From assembly GCF_018691265.1 (NCBI RefSeq), contig NW_024881282.1:24758899-24822898 (forward strand): a stretch of 64,000 nt of DNA, read 5' to 3'. A program made the position numbers and the translations under genes. The DNA is from Tyto alba. Lineage: Eukaryota; Chordata; Aves; Strigiformes; Tytonidae. Position 1 is the first letter of the stretch, and the number at the start of each line of letters is the position of its first letter. Shown in pieces: positions 25,825 through 38,703 of the stretch. A model generated the notes under the pieces. It ran no database searches. It had not been told where the DNA came from and saw only the letters and a program-made list of their open reading frames with translations.

Positions 25825-28800
25825 CTATTCTTGCTTTCTTAAGACTTAATTCAAAGAAGAACAAAGAAGAAATTGTTTCTGTTTCTGGTTTTGAGTATCA
25901 CTTGGGTAGTATATATTTGCAAAGAATTTAATGCAGTAGTGATTATTCTAATCACTCATTTGAATTGCGTATCTGTCAAATGTCAAAGATGACCAAAAAG
26001 TGCAGTCAAACCATAGAGCTTGTTCAGATCTGATGCTGCAGTTTTGTGTGCCAGTAGCTGTGAATGGTTATGCTATGTTCACAAAGTATATTAACAGCTA
26101 TAGTGTACCTTTCTCAAGCTTTAATCATCAAAATTAAAAAAAAAAAATTTCATTTTAAAATGTGATAAACAGAGGAGTTCAGGTTTCAAGGATGCTCATT
26201 TTAATAAAATTAGCTCCAAAGATAGAATATGTAACTTTCCCCTGGCCATTTCTACCTGACTGCATACAGATTTGCAAAAGGAATGTTGTTTTCAAATACT
26301 CCACTGTAACAAAGTAGCGGTTTGTTATCTTTACAGAGTACTTTGATCTTTAATTATAGGAATATCAGGACTGTGTGGAGACCAAGGTGTTATCCTGGAA
26401 AAGTAGGAGTGGACCTCCCTCAAATGTTGGCATTCTGTAACTTGAAAAGCTTTTTAGAGATTACAGGAAATCTTGTTAGAACTCAACAGGCAGGACCTGG
26501 AAAGGCTACACTGGTGACTGAAGTGGGCTGGAAGCAGAATTTGTGTGTTCTCTGAGTGGAAGGGCGTCAGGTTGAGCCTGTGGGTCTGTTAAGTCCTACC
26601 TCAAATCTTTTGCTGTTCATTATGAGGATGGGGATTTCTTGAGGGTCCCTGCTCATTACGAGGATTTTAGTGCTGTAGTTGTGGTTTTTTATAGCTGCGA
26701 ATCTCTGTGTTTAATTGTATAGGCAGCCCCAAATCTGTGTTTTCATATCTCATTTTAAGTGCCACGTGCCTGATCTTTCATTGTTGCAGTAGCTGTTGCT
26801 GGAGGTACCCAGGTGATATTTCTGGTTCCTATCCAAGATAATCTAGTATGCTTCCTTTTTAAATAGCATGCTTTTCAATTAAGATCAAAGTTTTTGTTTA
26901 ACATGTTGGGCAGGGCTCTGCTCAGTGCCAGGAGGATAATGACTACTGATTAACAGCAGTTTGATACAGGTAAGGGCATTTAGATAGGCAACATAAAATT
27001 CACATCTCATAAGGTCTCCCTGGGTACATGAGTGTAAAGCTGTCTGCTTCTTGATACTCTTTCGTTTTGCATTAATAAAACCTCATAAAGCATGAGGCAT
27101 TCTTGGTTCTCCCCTTCAGCCTCTCTCCTCAAGCAGAAGAGATCCTGTATTTGTTGTAGTTCTGGGGGATCTGAAGTGAAATATGTGGAACTGTGCATTC
27201 CTCTGTATGACAAACTCTTTCAGTTTCCATTTTATCTTTTTTCTATGGAGAGTTTCCAGTACTTAAGGTAGTTGATGGGCATAATTCCTACCCATACTTA
27301 GGGATATTTATTTTTGGGACCTGGAAAATAAAGCCTAGCTTCATTTTTTTTTCAGAGTGAAATGTGTATTTTAGTTTACGGTAGTTCACCATTTTTTAGT
27401 GCCTGCCTTTCCCTTTTGGCTGAAAGCAAGGAGGTCTTAGAGCTTTTCCCATGATAGATCAAGTAGAAACCTCTATTCTGCAACCATCAGCAGGTTGAAA
27501 GTGCAGAGACAGTCCTTTCTGTTGAAAGTGTCATCTTCTGTGAGGAAGAAATGCTCTGTCATGTAAGAGAAAGTTACTTCACTCATCACACGGCCAACTT
27601 CTAGGTGGTCAAATTCTGATCTCTCTTACTTTTGGTAGAAATTAAATCAGAATAGGATTCTAGCAATTTCTTGTGCAAATGACTTAGCTTTGTTCCTCAC
27701 ATTTATTAACTCTTTCTTTGACTAACAGCATCTCCTTCCCAGTCTACTCTGGAGAACAAAACATTTTTTCCCCCTATTTTTCAGTATTTCTTCAACTAGA
27801 CTATACATCTGTGGAGCTGGTAGCACTGTTGGCAAGCAGGGACCATTAGGACAGCGAATAGAGAGCAGTGCAGGGTGTGGGCATTTGGAGACGTTTCATT
27901 TTTATTATTTTTGGTGACTGTGATGGATGTCCTTCTTCCTTTGGGAGAGACAGGAACGAACAGATGGACATATGCATGTAGATGCTCTGTAGTTTGCTTA
28001 GCTCCAGTTTGTAGGGTCTTGTGGCTTTCAGTTAGTAATTGGCAGAGTTTGAGGGCTGTTTGCTAAGCCTTGCAACTGAATGTGTGATTTGTGTGCTTGG
28101 TTGTTGCAGATGAATAGTTAAAGTGCTGAACTTAATCTGAAGATGCAAGGTTGATCTTGGCAAAGTTTTAAAAAAGCCAAGAAGCCAGCAATCAAAGGAG
28201 ACTGCTTGCACAGACTCGTAGGTAAAGAAATGTATACAAGGAGATTTTCTTCCTCCTTTCCATGATGGTAAAAATAAAGAAAATGAAGTGACGAAGAAGT
28301 GCTTCTGAAGAAGTAGAGGAGGTGACCTCCATATACAATGGTGAAAGGTTGTAGAAATTATAGGATGTGTGTTACCTCTTTTAAGTACTACATAAAAACT
28401 ACTCATGTTGATTATTTGCCTGCCAAAGCATATAGAAGAGTGTCACAGGTAAAACCGTGAATGCTGATGTTAGGTTAAATCAGAAGAAAGGAACAGAAGC
28501 ATAAAGTCATAGACAACATCTCAGGATGTCTGGGAAATTACTGAAATGAAGACTGGACAGATCTCTGAGGCAGAAGGCGACCCATGGAATATGACCATGA
28601 ATAAAACAGGACAGAAGAGACTGCCTTCTGGAGGAAGAACTGAATTACTTCACTCGAGAGAAAATGTGCCAGCAGAAAGAGAAGGTGAGTTGTCAAGAAG
28701 GAAGAGTAACTAAGCAGAAGACGAGAAAGAGATATTGGCCATAGCAAGGGGCTGGGAAGTCTTCAGTAAAATGGGATGAGTAGGAGACAAATGATAACCA

Positions 28801-31800
28801 AGAAAGGGAAGGAATTAAATTTGTACTGATGCTCTCCCTGTGGACACTCCTGGACATAAATACTGATGACAGGAAGGAAATTTAGAGTTGAAGGTCCATA
28901 TGCACACACACACAAAAGGATAAAAGTTCAGTATCAATACAGTTAGATTGACTCTTAGAAGTCATGGATAGCTCTTGGAGGAAAAAGCTTCCAGAATGGC
29001 CTTTCAGTGTTAATGGTAAGAACAAAAGTCTTTTAAGACAGCTAGGGAAGTTTGAGAAAAGAGACTTTTTGCATTTGATGGCTGTGGGGGTGACAGTACT
29101 TGTAAATGTGTATTTTCCTCTTTGCTTGCAAATTCATAACAATGATATATGATAACGATTTAAACTCTGAGAACATAGTTCAATGGAGAAAATGAAATAC
29201 GATCTATATTATCAGTGAACAGTTTGTTTAGGTTATCAGTGGTGACAACTTCTGGCTTGCTGTGTCAGCTTCGACTCTACTCTGAGAGCACAAAACACTC
29301 ATAAGAAGCCTGGCCTGTTAAGTTTGTGGTGTCTCCCTGGAGATTTGTCAGGGTGAGTCCTTTCAGTTGCACACAGGAGTAAGGCAGCAATTTCAGAGTC
29401 TCTGGATTTGGCCACACTGAAGCACATTTGTGTTGCTTCATTTTTATGTATGCTTAGTCTGGGAAGAGATAGCATTCTGTGTTAGAACTGCAAAAGTTTA
29501 AAGTTTAGCTTGGTTTTGATTCTGAAAAAAACACCCGTATTCTAAATTATCCCAGTTACTGAAGTCTTTACAGATGCTGTTTACAACAGCTGGTGTAGCA
29601 GCCGGGGGACTGGGTCCGTGGGTGTTTCCAGCACCACCAGTCAGCGGGGGCTCTGTGACTTCTGCATGGTGGGAGCCACAGGGGCTTTTGCACATCTTGG
29701 GACCCAGCCAGCCCGGGAGGCTGAAAGGCTGGGGGGTGCTCTGAGACACCCCATGACATGCACTTTGGCTGGAGGGTGAGCTGCCAGGGGACCACGCATA
29801 CTTCCCGTGGGCTGTCACTTTGGTCTGCACGTGAGAATTTTGTTGCTTGCACTTTAGGTCTCATGTTAACAGTTGAGCTTTGACTTCTGTTTTAGTCAGC
29901 TTAGCACACCTCTGAAGACAGCTGAATGGTTTAAAATTGGCCAGGAGAGATTATGCTATGGAAATGCCTTGTTATTTTGTGAGTCCAAAAGTCAACCCAG
30001 GAATCCTTTTGTAGGTTAATCAGTTTAATGCCCTTACTAAGGGCTAGAAAATGTTGACACCACCAGATTATATTTTACAGGCTATGTACTTTACAGCTGG
30101 GCAGATAGTAACATCTGTTTGTTTTGATCCTGCTTCTAGAAGAGACATCAGATGGTCAGGTGGGGAGGGAGGACAGACTTGTAGCTGATGGTCACATGTT
30201 CTGGTTAGAGTTCTCTGTGATTTCCCAATGCCCTTTATCAGACAGCTTTTTTCTTTTGAATATGTAGTAGCTCCACCAGATCAGGTTGTGTTGGTTTGGT
30301 TTTTTGTTTTTTTTTGGTTTTTTGTTTTTTTTTTTTTCCCAGTGCTGAGGGCAAAGTTTACTCAATTTGTTTATTTAACTTTTGACATTTTAAGAAATAA
30401 TCTAATTTTTGCTGCAGACATGGAACTGTTGAACATAGTTATTGATTAATTATTCTAATTATGGTTCCTTAACTCAAATATATATGGAAATGGTAGAATT
30501 ACACAGCATTTCTTTTCTTTTGAGAAAGCAAGTTGGGAATATATTGTATTGTCAGGCTGAGTGATTATTTATTGTTTTGTAAGTAATAGCATTTTGCTTC
30601 AAAATCAATTTGGTAATTCTGACCTGAGGTTTGAAATGAAAGTTCAACTGGCTCTTGACTGTACAGTGATGACATGCTTTTTGTAATACACTTATTTCAT
30701 TCTTCATTTCTTTTCCTGTCATGGTACAATGTTAACCTGGGTACAAGCGGTGTTTGCAGAGAGAAGGGCCACCACAACAGAATGGCCATCACCGGTTACA
30801 TATTCCATCAGCAGGCAAAATCCAGGCCAGAAGGAGTCATAACAAAACATGGGGTGATAGGAAAGAGGAGTATGGGGAAAACGAACAATGCATGAGGAGC
30901 TGGTGAGATGTGGGGGTGCCAGGCTGTGAGTGGGAATGCAGGAGCTGGGTTTGTGAGACAATACTGCATTTTTGTGTGTATATTTTGAATTGAAAATTAA
31001 ACTTGATGTGGAATGAGATGGCCTGCAGTCCCCCAAACATGAGTCGTTCTCTGGTTCATTTTTATTTATAAATGTCATATGATTTTTTTTTTGAGGAAGA
31101 TGACTGGTGATATAATGAAATCACAAACTTATGCTTCACAGTGATGAAGCCTAATTAAAAGAGTCTGTCTTGGCTTATGGTGTCCACCTGCTGTCCCCAC
31201 ATTGCCACCAGCGCTGGGAGTGGGGGGACATAGAGAGCAGCCTACAAAACAAAGGAGGGATGCTGCATTAATTCTGGGTTTCTCACAGGATCTTAAGGGA
31301 AATAAGTGAGAACTGGTTTTTCCTTAAGCTTTTTTGTGAATCCTGTCACTTTCAAGCAGTTAAGTAAATTAGCACGTTGAACAGATGCATTCCTCTTAAC
31401 TTGAAGAAAATGTGCATTCCCATATTCAAGTAGCACCTCTGCTGTGTGAAGTGTAAGACCTTGGAAGTGCTCTGAAAGAGCTCTTGAACTCAGTTTATCA
31501 TCCTACTTCCCTTCCCAGCCATGAACATGCATCTTGTTTTGAATGAGAGGAGAATATTGGAGCATACCATTCAGGGCAAGAAACAGAGCTGTGGGAATAT
31601 GATTCAGCTGCAGTTTTGTATCCCAGTGTGCTTGGTAGTATAAAAAAAATCCCTCTTCTTCTTTGTCAGCTGTGATTACTACCCCCCTGTCATATCAGCT
31701 AGCTTTTTCTCATATTCCTAATACCTCCTGTTTTCACAAAGTAATATAATGTAATTAGAGCAAGTCAGAAAGATCTAAAAGCTGTGAAGCTGCAATTTGC

Positions 31801-34800
31801 TGATTCATTGAAATGAAAATATTTGAGAGAGATACTTCAGTTGCTCAGGAAAAGTTGAGAACTAGGGGAAATAAAAATCAATCATTTTATTTTTACTTAG
31901 CCATGTAAATTCTCGGTTTTCCATTTTGAATTGGTATTGAGAATTTTCATTTTGATATAGTGAGTCAGTGATTTCACACACTGCCTTCTGTATTGTTTCA
32001 TTGGATGAGTGCCCACTGCTTCAAATTGGGTCAGTTTACCCTTGTGAAATTGCTGTATAACCTGCTGCAATATGACTGACTTCTTGAAGCTGCAGATTGA
32101 TGCCTTTTATTCTTCGATGAAAGAAATAAAACAGTCTTAGAGCTGTCAGGACAGAATTCTTGTGCCATAGTGGTTACTCTGTGTCTCATATTTGTAGCTG
32201 GGATGCTTGTGCCACTTTTGTGTGAAACTGTAATTATTCAGTCATTTATCCCACTCCTCTTTCCTGCTTCTGGTAAAAAGAAAAGTGGTACTTGAAGGAG
32301 CCAGTTGCTTAAAAGGGGGTAGAATTCTAATAAAAGCTGCATCAAATTGGCACAGTCATTCTGAGTCTGGATATTAGAACCAGCAAACTGTAAGTACAAG
32401 GCAGCTCAGAAACAGCCTTTTCCCACTGCCCAGCTTAGGGTAATGAAATAGAGACCACTCCAAAATTGGTTGGTGGTGAAATGGTTATAGAAACAGCATT
32501 GTAATGCTAAGCCATGAAAGGTGAGAGCCCTAAACTACACCAGTCAGATCCCACTGGCCTCTTCGGGAGACAAATGTTACCTGTGTAACTGGTAATTTGG
32601 AATAGGCTTGTAGAAACCAGAGGGGATGAGCGTAGGTAGGGATGAGATACTGATGCTGGTCTGTGGGATCTGGTTTTGGGGGCTCTTGACTGGTGGTCAG
32701 GAAGGAATTTATATTGTCAAGGAACAGTGATGTTTTTTGTGAGGCCTCTTTTTTCTCTGTGTCGTGGAAGGTGGGCAGGTTCCCAGGATCGTGAAGGTAT
32801 TTTACCTAAATAATTTGCCTTCTGTTGCAAGGTCTTAGGATTATGATGATATCTTTGCTCTTTCCTGTTTTATTCCTGTGGCTCGCTATGATGTTTGGAG
32901 CATTTGGTGTTTTTTCTGGTTTTAAAGGTCTCGGGATTCGTTTTGTGTCTCACAATTCCACAAACATGGGAAAGAGGGGGAATATAGTGGATATTATTGT
33001 GCAGTGTTTGGGGCGGAAAGCTTGCTACACTACTGCAGGCCACTAAACTTGATGATTCATGTATCTCCTTTCAATTTTTTGCTGAGGGACTTCGTTTTGT
33101 GGGAGTGCTTCTGGGGAATATTTTTTAGGAATGAAGTGAGTATGGAACAGTGAGCTACAAAGAGCGAGAGGAGTTGGAAAGGGTCAAACATACACTGGAG
33201 CAGCATGTTCCCAAAGTAGGAAAAGACTTGGAGGGTCTGGAAACAGACTTGTGATGCACTAGCATTTTGTAGACCCAAGACCATGTAGAAATGCCTGAGT
33301 GAGCTATTTGAACATTTAGGGGAAAAAATATACTGGGAGGTATACAGAGACAATAGATTCAATTGGTCTGTCAAATCCATAGAGTAGTTTACCAGAATAA
33401 ACAGTTAACTGTCAGAGACCAAGGCTTCCTGTGACACAAACATTGACGTTGGACATAAGATGGAAACAGTAGCAGTGACAACTGCCCAGAAAGCTGCCAG
33501 GCAGACTCAGCTTTTTTTGTTATATCACTGGTTGTGTAATAAAGCAATTCCAGATTTTTGAGTGGCTGGTGCAAGCAGCTGAAGATTTTTGTCTGAAACA
33601 CCTTATTCTGGAACAGCTTCACTGATAATGAGATGAGTTGGGCAGACTGACCCATTGCAGTGATTCTTATATTCTACTATTACTCTTCTACAAGTGTAAG
33701 AAAATACTACTTTCTCAGTCCCCACATTATTTTTCTGGTAAGATTAATTATCAGCCCCACCACTGAATAATTCGCTATTGTTCTGTGCAGTAACTATGAA
33801 TAGGTTTGGGAAGCACCAGCCCAGAGCCTCAGTTTTGTGTCTCAAAATTTTTAAAGGCTAGAGTATGTTCGTAAGACAGAGGGGCAGTAGGTGTCATTTT
33901 GGAGTGTGTTCTGTGAAACCACTGCAGTTCTGCACTGGTTGAATGACACTGCTGATGTAAATACTGAAAAACAACATCCAATATATGAACTGTAGCACAA
34001 CGTGGTGGAACGAATACAGATAAACACCTTTTCTAGCTGAAAAAATTGTCTTTGTTTTGCTGACTGTGAAATGGATGGGTTAACTGAAGAGTAATCTGTG
34101 AGATGTAGAAGTAATTTTCTTATCAGCTGGTCACCTCCAGATGGAGGACACAGGAGAGCATGCAAGGAAAAGCAATATGCCTGATCAAGGGTGGACAGGG
34201 CCAATACAGAAACAGTCTGTTCTGGTGTCAGTTGGCCACCAGCTCTCAAACTCTATTCATGGTGCTAATAGGAGAGTTGGACGGGGATTAGAGCCTGCAG
34301 AGTCCCCACATTCACCTTTGTGTATAGCATAATTAGCACTGGGTAAAACTAGGACAGTCTTCAACCTGTGAAGATTATCAATAGCAAGTTATGTTTAGTC
34401 AACAGCTGAAAAAACAATGGTAAACTACCCAGGGTTCATGTTCACCCCCAGTTAGAGCTGTCAGCAGCAGGGCATTTTGCGTTTGAGTGAGCGTGGAAAA
34501 TTGCTCCTGCCCCACAGTTTAGCAGCATCATCGTGCTGTCTTCCAGGCAGCGTTTGCGTCAGCTCCGAGACACAGTTTGGCATCTGCTTGTCCTTTCAAT
34601 AGTTGGCTTTTCAATAACCATTATAAAATGTGGTTTAGTGTAAAGATATTTCTCTTAAAGTGGTTTGGCAGCATTCCCGGAGATCCCAGAGGGAAGAGCA
34701 GCTAGGACTTGTTCTCCAGCTCTGAGCCAGCTGTCCACTGGGCTGACCAGGGGCGTAGCTCTGTGTACTTTGGCTCTGCACCACAACTAGCAAGTGAAGA

Positions 34801-35121
34801 CATGGACTGAGCTGCCCTTGGCTGCCTGCAAGCCTTCGGCATAGAGACAGATAATTCGAAGTGGTGGGCCAGGAGCTGTTTCAGGGCTGGCGATAGCTGG
34901 GTGAAGATCAAGGAATGCAGTGCATGTGATTTGCTAGGTAAATGCTTCATCTCAGTAGAGCCATCTCCTGTGCAGGCTGTGGAAGTAAACACAGAGGAGA
35001 GCAGTCACTCGTGAGCTAATTTTACCCATGTTCAGCAGATATCTACATTTGAGCTTGCCATCCTAGGGTCCTTTTACACGTAATGGAGAGAAGTGAGCAT
35101 GGTGTCTCTCATCCTGTGACG

Positions 35122-35142
35122 AAAAAAAAAAAAAAAAAAAAA
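35122..35142. repeat. Poly-A run (21)
   Basis: Uninterrupted A run in KL intron 1. No retrocopy was recognised upstream of it. Confidence 0.9.
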
Positions 35143-36129
35143 TTGCCCCAGTTCTGTCAGTGGGGCGTAGACAAAACATGTGGTGACAAACTCAAACCCA
35201 GACTTTTTGTAGACAGTCTTTGACGCTTGATCTAATGAGGGTGGGGAGAGGCGGGGTAGATGGCAGAGGAGGGGAGTACTGAAGGACTAGTTCAAAGATT
35301 GGCTTGAGGTATATTGTGTTCCTGGGACTTCTCAAATGCGGAACTCTGACATATGTTCTGGATCATAGACAAATTTTTCCTGAGTCTTACTTATTTCAAG
35401 CAGGTGATATCTTCTGGTATCTGTTGGGAAGTCCTGTATCTCACGGTCTCCCCTAGTTTTCCTGAGCACTGAGTGGAGCCTTCTGACGCAGGGAAGCAGC
35501 TGATGCACGTCAGTGCAGTTCCCCCTGCAAGGGTGGGCAGCTTGGTCCTGTAAAGCTGAAGCAAGCAAATGTCCGTGGTTTCCCTTGTGAGATCTCATGG
35601 GCATTGAGTAGCCCCATCCTGTGGCTCTTTGCCAGTCAGCTGCCACTGACCCACCATGACTGTTGAAGTATGCTGAAAGCATTTAATGCCTTTTCCAAAA
35701 ATGTAAAGAGAGCAGTCTGTGGAAAATGTAGTTTAAAACATCGAAAAAAGTTAAAAACTTTAAAATTAAAACAGTCTTCTTCTTCCGAGTTGGAACTGCT
35801 ATGCAAATGCAAACCGTATACTAGTTGTCACAGTCTCCCTCTGTCTGGAAACAAAAGGTGTCTCTTTCCTTTAAGGCCCCATTATTTTCTCCAAGGAATT
35901 TATTGAACCGCATTTCAGTTTAAGTAATACAATAAGTATTTATAGGGTACGATAAGCAGAAAATTTAAAATGTGCATTAAGTCTTACAAATAAAAACCTC
36001 GTTATTTTAAAACTGATCACAAGATATTCTTCAATCACCTAAGGAAAAGTAGCATAAGGAAAGAAATACAGCCATCAGGTAGTGGGGAAGAAGATCGGAT
36101 TAAAACAAATGTACTTCCAAAGCCAATTA

Positions 36130-37095
36130 ATGCTTTTTGTCTGATCTATCAAGAAGGGTGATCATGTTGAGCGTTGGGAGTCATAGACAGGAAAGGTGAA
36201 TGAGGATGAAGGTTAGATGAATGTAAATAACTGCAGGTGCAATGGACACAAAACACGATGAATTTACGCTATCAAAGTCAAGGCAGACCCATCTGATAGC
36301 TTTCTGTGATATCATTATATACAAAAAGACAACATGATAAACCTAATCAATCTGTATTTTCAGTGGGACACTTAAAATGGTGATACATGGAGGATTAGTG
36401 TTTCAATTCAGGAGGAAGGGAATTTTCAGCAGCAGCTAGGAAATTGCTAAAGCAAATATCACAGAGAGTTGCACTGAAAGTAAAAGCGTCAGGCTCAAGG
36501 GCAGGTCCTAGCTGAACTTTTTAATGTATTTTAACTCCCATGCTTTGGCACAGACTAGAATTGCACTAATTAGAGCATGAGCTAAACTTGAGGTAACAGT
36601 GCCAGTGCAAAGGATAATCAGGATAATAAACAGATGAACAGAAAGACTCAGAAAAATTTTTCCGTAAGATGAGAACTTGCTGATCACAGTATGACCATCA
36701 GATGCCAATATAATCCAGCTGTGACAAAGACACATTTGTTTCTAGTCTGTATCAGGTGATGTTTCCAGCAGAGATGAGGAATTACCTTACTAGAACATGG
36801 TCTATTTACCTGAGCAAGAACACTGGGAGAGAATATATTTGCTGTCTATAAATAGATCAGTGGTAGAAACAAGTGAAGGAAAATAACTGTAAGTTCAGGG
36901 AAAGTTTTGATGCAAGAACCAAACTATTTAGGCTGAACATTAATAGTTTTAAGCTGAAAATCAGGAAAAAAAGGAAACTGTTAGTGAAGTGTGACTCTGT
37001 AGTAGTCTTCCAGAGAGAACAGTATGAACAAAATACCTAGTCAGTGTTAAAGTGAATCTGTTATAAATAGGTTATAAATAGGATCATGTCATACA
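36130..37095 (+). mobile_element. Ancient amniote-type CR1 LINE remnant
   Basis: Several ORF2 words of the widespread amniote CR1 family appear in order on the plus strand: 'cagacccatctgatagcttt' (about 36285), 'cagagagttgcactgaaagt' (about 36462), 'gctgatcacagtatgacca' (about 36679) and 'ttccagcagagatgaggaat' (about 36762). The 3'-proximal word 'ctgaaaatcaggaaaaaaag' (about 36954) follows. It is heavily diverged with deletions and no open frame. The order and spacing make a chance match unlikely, but the boundaries are approximate. Confidence 0.6.
37060..37081. repeat. 11-bp tandem duplication
   Basis: gttataaatag occurs twice in tandem near the end of the old CR1 remnant. Confidence 0.8.
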
Positions 37096-37894
37096 TGTGC
37101 CCATAGCAGCAAGGATTTGAACCTGTTGCCCTTGAGGCTCTTCTTAATTTTATAATGCAGTTTTCTTAATCCCTGGCAGATAGTAGACACAGGATCATAA
37201 AGACAGTAATGACTTTTTTCAGTAAGGTATTTTTTGTATTTCTGTGACAATTCTCTGAAGTCAGAATTCTTCTTACACAGTAATACGACTTGTCACCATC
37301 TTCTGGAATATTGTGTCATTTAAGAAAGCATTTCCAGTGCCTTGTTCAGAATGTTTCATACTTTTATGTGAAATCCTTTGTTGGGTCCACAGTGAAAACA
37401 TAGCAGTTGATTAGTCATCCTCATGCAGGAGTTTAGGGAGATTCACAATTAGCAGGACTAGCTTCTGGTCTACAGTAGATCAGGCTTGTGGAAGGACTCT
37501 ATTTTAATTCCTGTTTTTCTCCTGCACCACAGAGTCGTCCCTGAAAGGTAGGATTATGGAGACAGCACTCTCAGAGTAGCAATAAACTTCTCATACTTTA
37601 GATATATCTGTTAAGCATATTTAATTAAACTTTGCTAAACTATATACTTTAAATTGGAAGGGACCAATTAAAGACTTAAAGGGTGTGGTTCATCTCACTT
37701 TACTGTAGATGTTTGCATTGTACACACATCTGAGCTAGTTAGATTATGCTCCCTGTGTTCTCAGTGGAGAGACTTTTAAGGGATGATAATTCTGACCAGT
37801 TTTACCCACCTACATTAGGGCAAGATAAATTGCAATCTAGAGTTTCTCGTTTCTCTCTGTGGAGTATAAAAGAAACCTGGAGCAAAACAGTTTA

Positions 37895-38235
37895 GTCTTT
37901 TTTACACAGCGGGTCATGAACTTCAGGAATTTATTGCCATAGCAGGTTCTGGAAACAGGTTCTACCAGCACACTCAAAAATGGAGGAGGCAAATATGAGA
38001 ACAGTGGGTCCATAAGCAGATACGAAACAAAATAGGCTGGAATGCATCCCCTAGCATCCCCAGCAGAACAGTGTGGATGCCTGGGAATTAGGAGGCTAGA
38101 TCTTAAAAAGTGCCTGGGCCCACTTGCTCACTTAAAATAGCACCTTGTCCTGTTGTTGCTATCAGAGATGGTGCTGGGCCGGGTGCACTGTTGATCTGAC
38201 CCAGCGGAGCATCCCTTCTGTCCTTATGTTCTGGC
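37895..38235 (+). mobile_element. Old CR1 3' end, turtle/crocodile-like type
   Basis: Begins with 'tttacacagcgggtcatgaa' and 'ggaatttattgccatagcag', and ends with 'tgatctgacccagcggagca' and 'cttctgtccttatgttctgg'. These match in order the 3' terminal region of the CR1 subfamily that is abundant in turtles and crocodilians and survives as relics in birds, whose usual end reads 'ggtctgacccagtatggcc...ttatgttct'. It lacks the avian ATTCTATG tail, so it is a different subfamily from the CR1 copies at 8.4, 12.7 and 42.2 kb. Confidence 0.7.
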
Positions 38236-38589
38236 CCTGTATTACCAAATGCACCCAGTGGCCCAGTGTGTCTAATGCACTTGACTATAAATCATATCCT
38301 AATAGTCTTGAATTATTTTATGTTTCAAATATGTACATAAAATCCCTCCTGTTTCTTCAGTATTTCTTTCCAACGTCTCTGCTTTCTTGCATCGCACTAA
38401 TATGAGGAAAGCAGGTTTTGATTGCTATAGATGGAGCCTTACATGTTTTCCAAATGCTCATTTCTACAGAGGTTTTTTTCTTCCCACTAGGACAGTCAGA
38501 ACTTGCATATGTCTCTCATGCAGAGTATCTTAGCCCTTTGATAAAGAGCATTCAAGTGTAAAAGAATTTCCAGTGAAAAAGTTCAGTTA

Positions 38590-38637
38590 ATGGGATGCAA
38601 TCTCTTCTACTTCATGGGATTCAATCTCTTCTACTTC
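38590..38637. repeat. 24-bp tandem duplication
   Basis: Two adjacent copies of a 24-mer, atgggatgcaatctcttcta plus cttc (38590-38613) and its repeat (38614-38637), differing at a single base (g/t). The near identity suggests a recent duplication or conversion. Confidence 0.9.
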
Positions 38638-38703
38638 TTTCCTTCCTTCCTCCGTCCCTTCCTGCCTTTCTTCCTCCCTCTCTGCCTTCCTCCCTTTGTC
38701 TCT
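38638..38703. repeat. Pyrimidine-rich (CTTC)n-like tract
   Basis: About 65 bases almost entirely C and T, in ccttcctt / ccttccctcc units, directly after the 24-bp duplication. It is a homopurine-homopyrimidine tract of the kind that can form triplex DNA. Confidence 0.85.

Larger units (their letters stand above)
22185..36129. other. KL intron 1, first part
   Basis: Starts at the gtaaat donor; the first 200 bp still belong to the CpG island. No further exon was recognised. Simple tracts: a TTTG/TTGG stretch at 24394-24424, 22 T at 25803-25824, a T-rich run at 30300-30337 and 21 A at 35122-35142. A short GC-richer patch lies at 29590-29830. Open frames here (for example 24058-24492 + and 23615-24052 -) carry no known domain. 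Confidence 0.5.
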
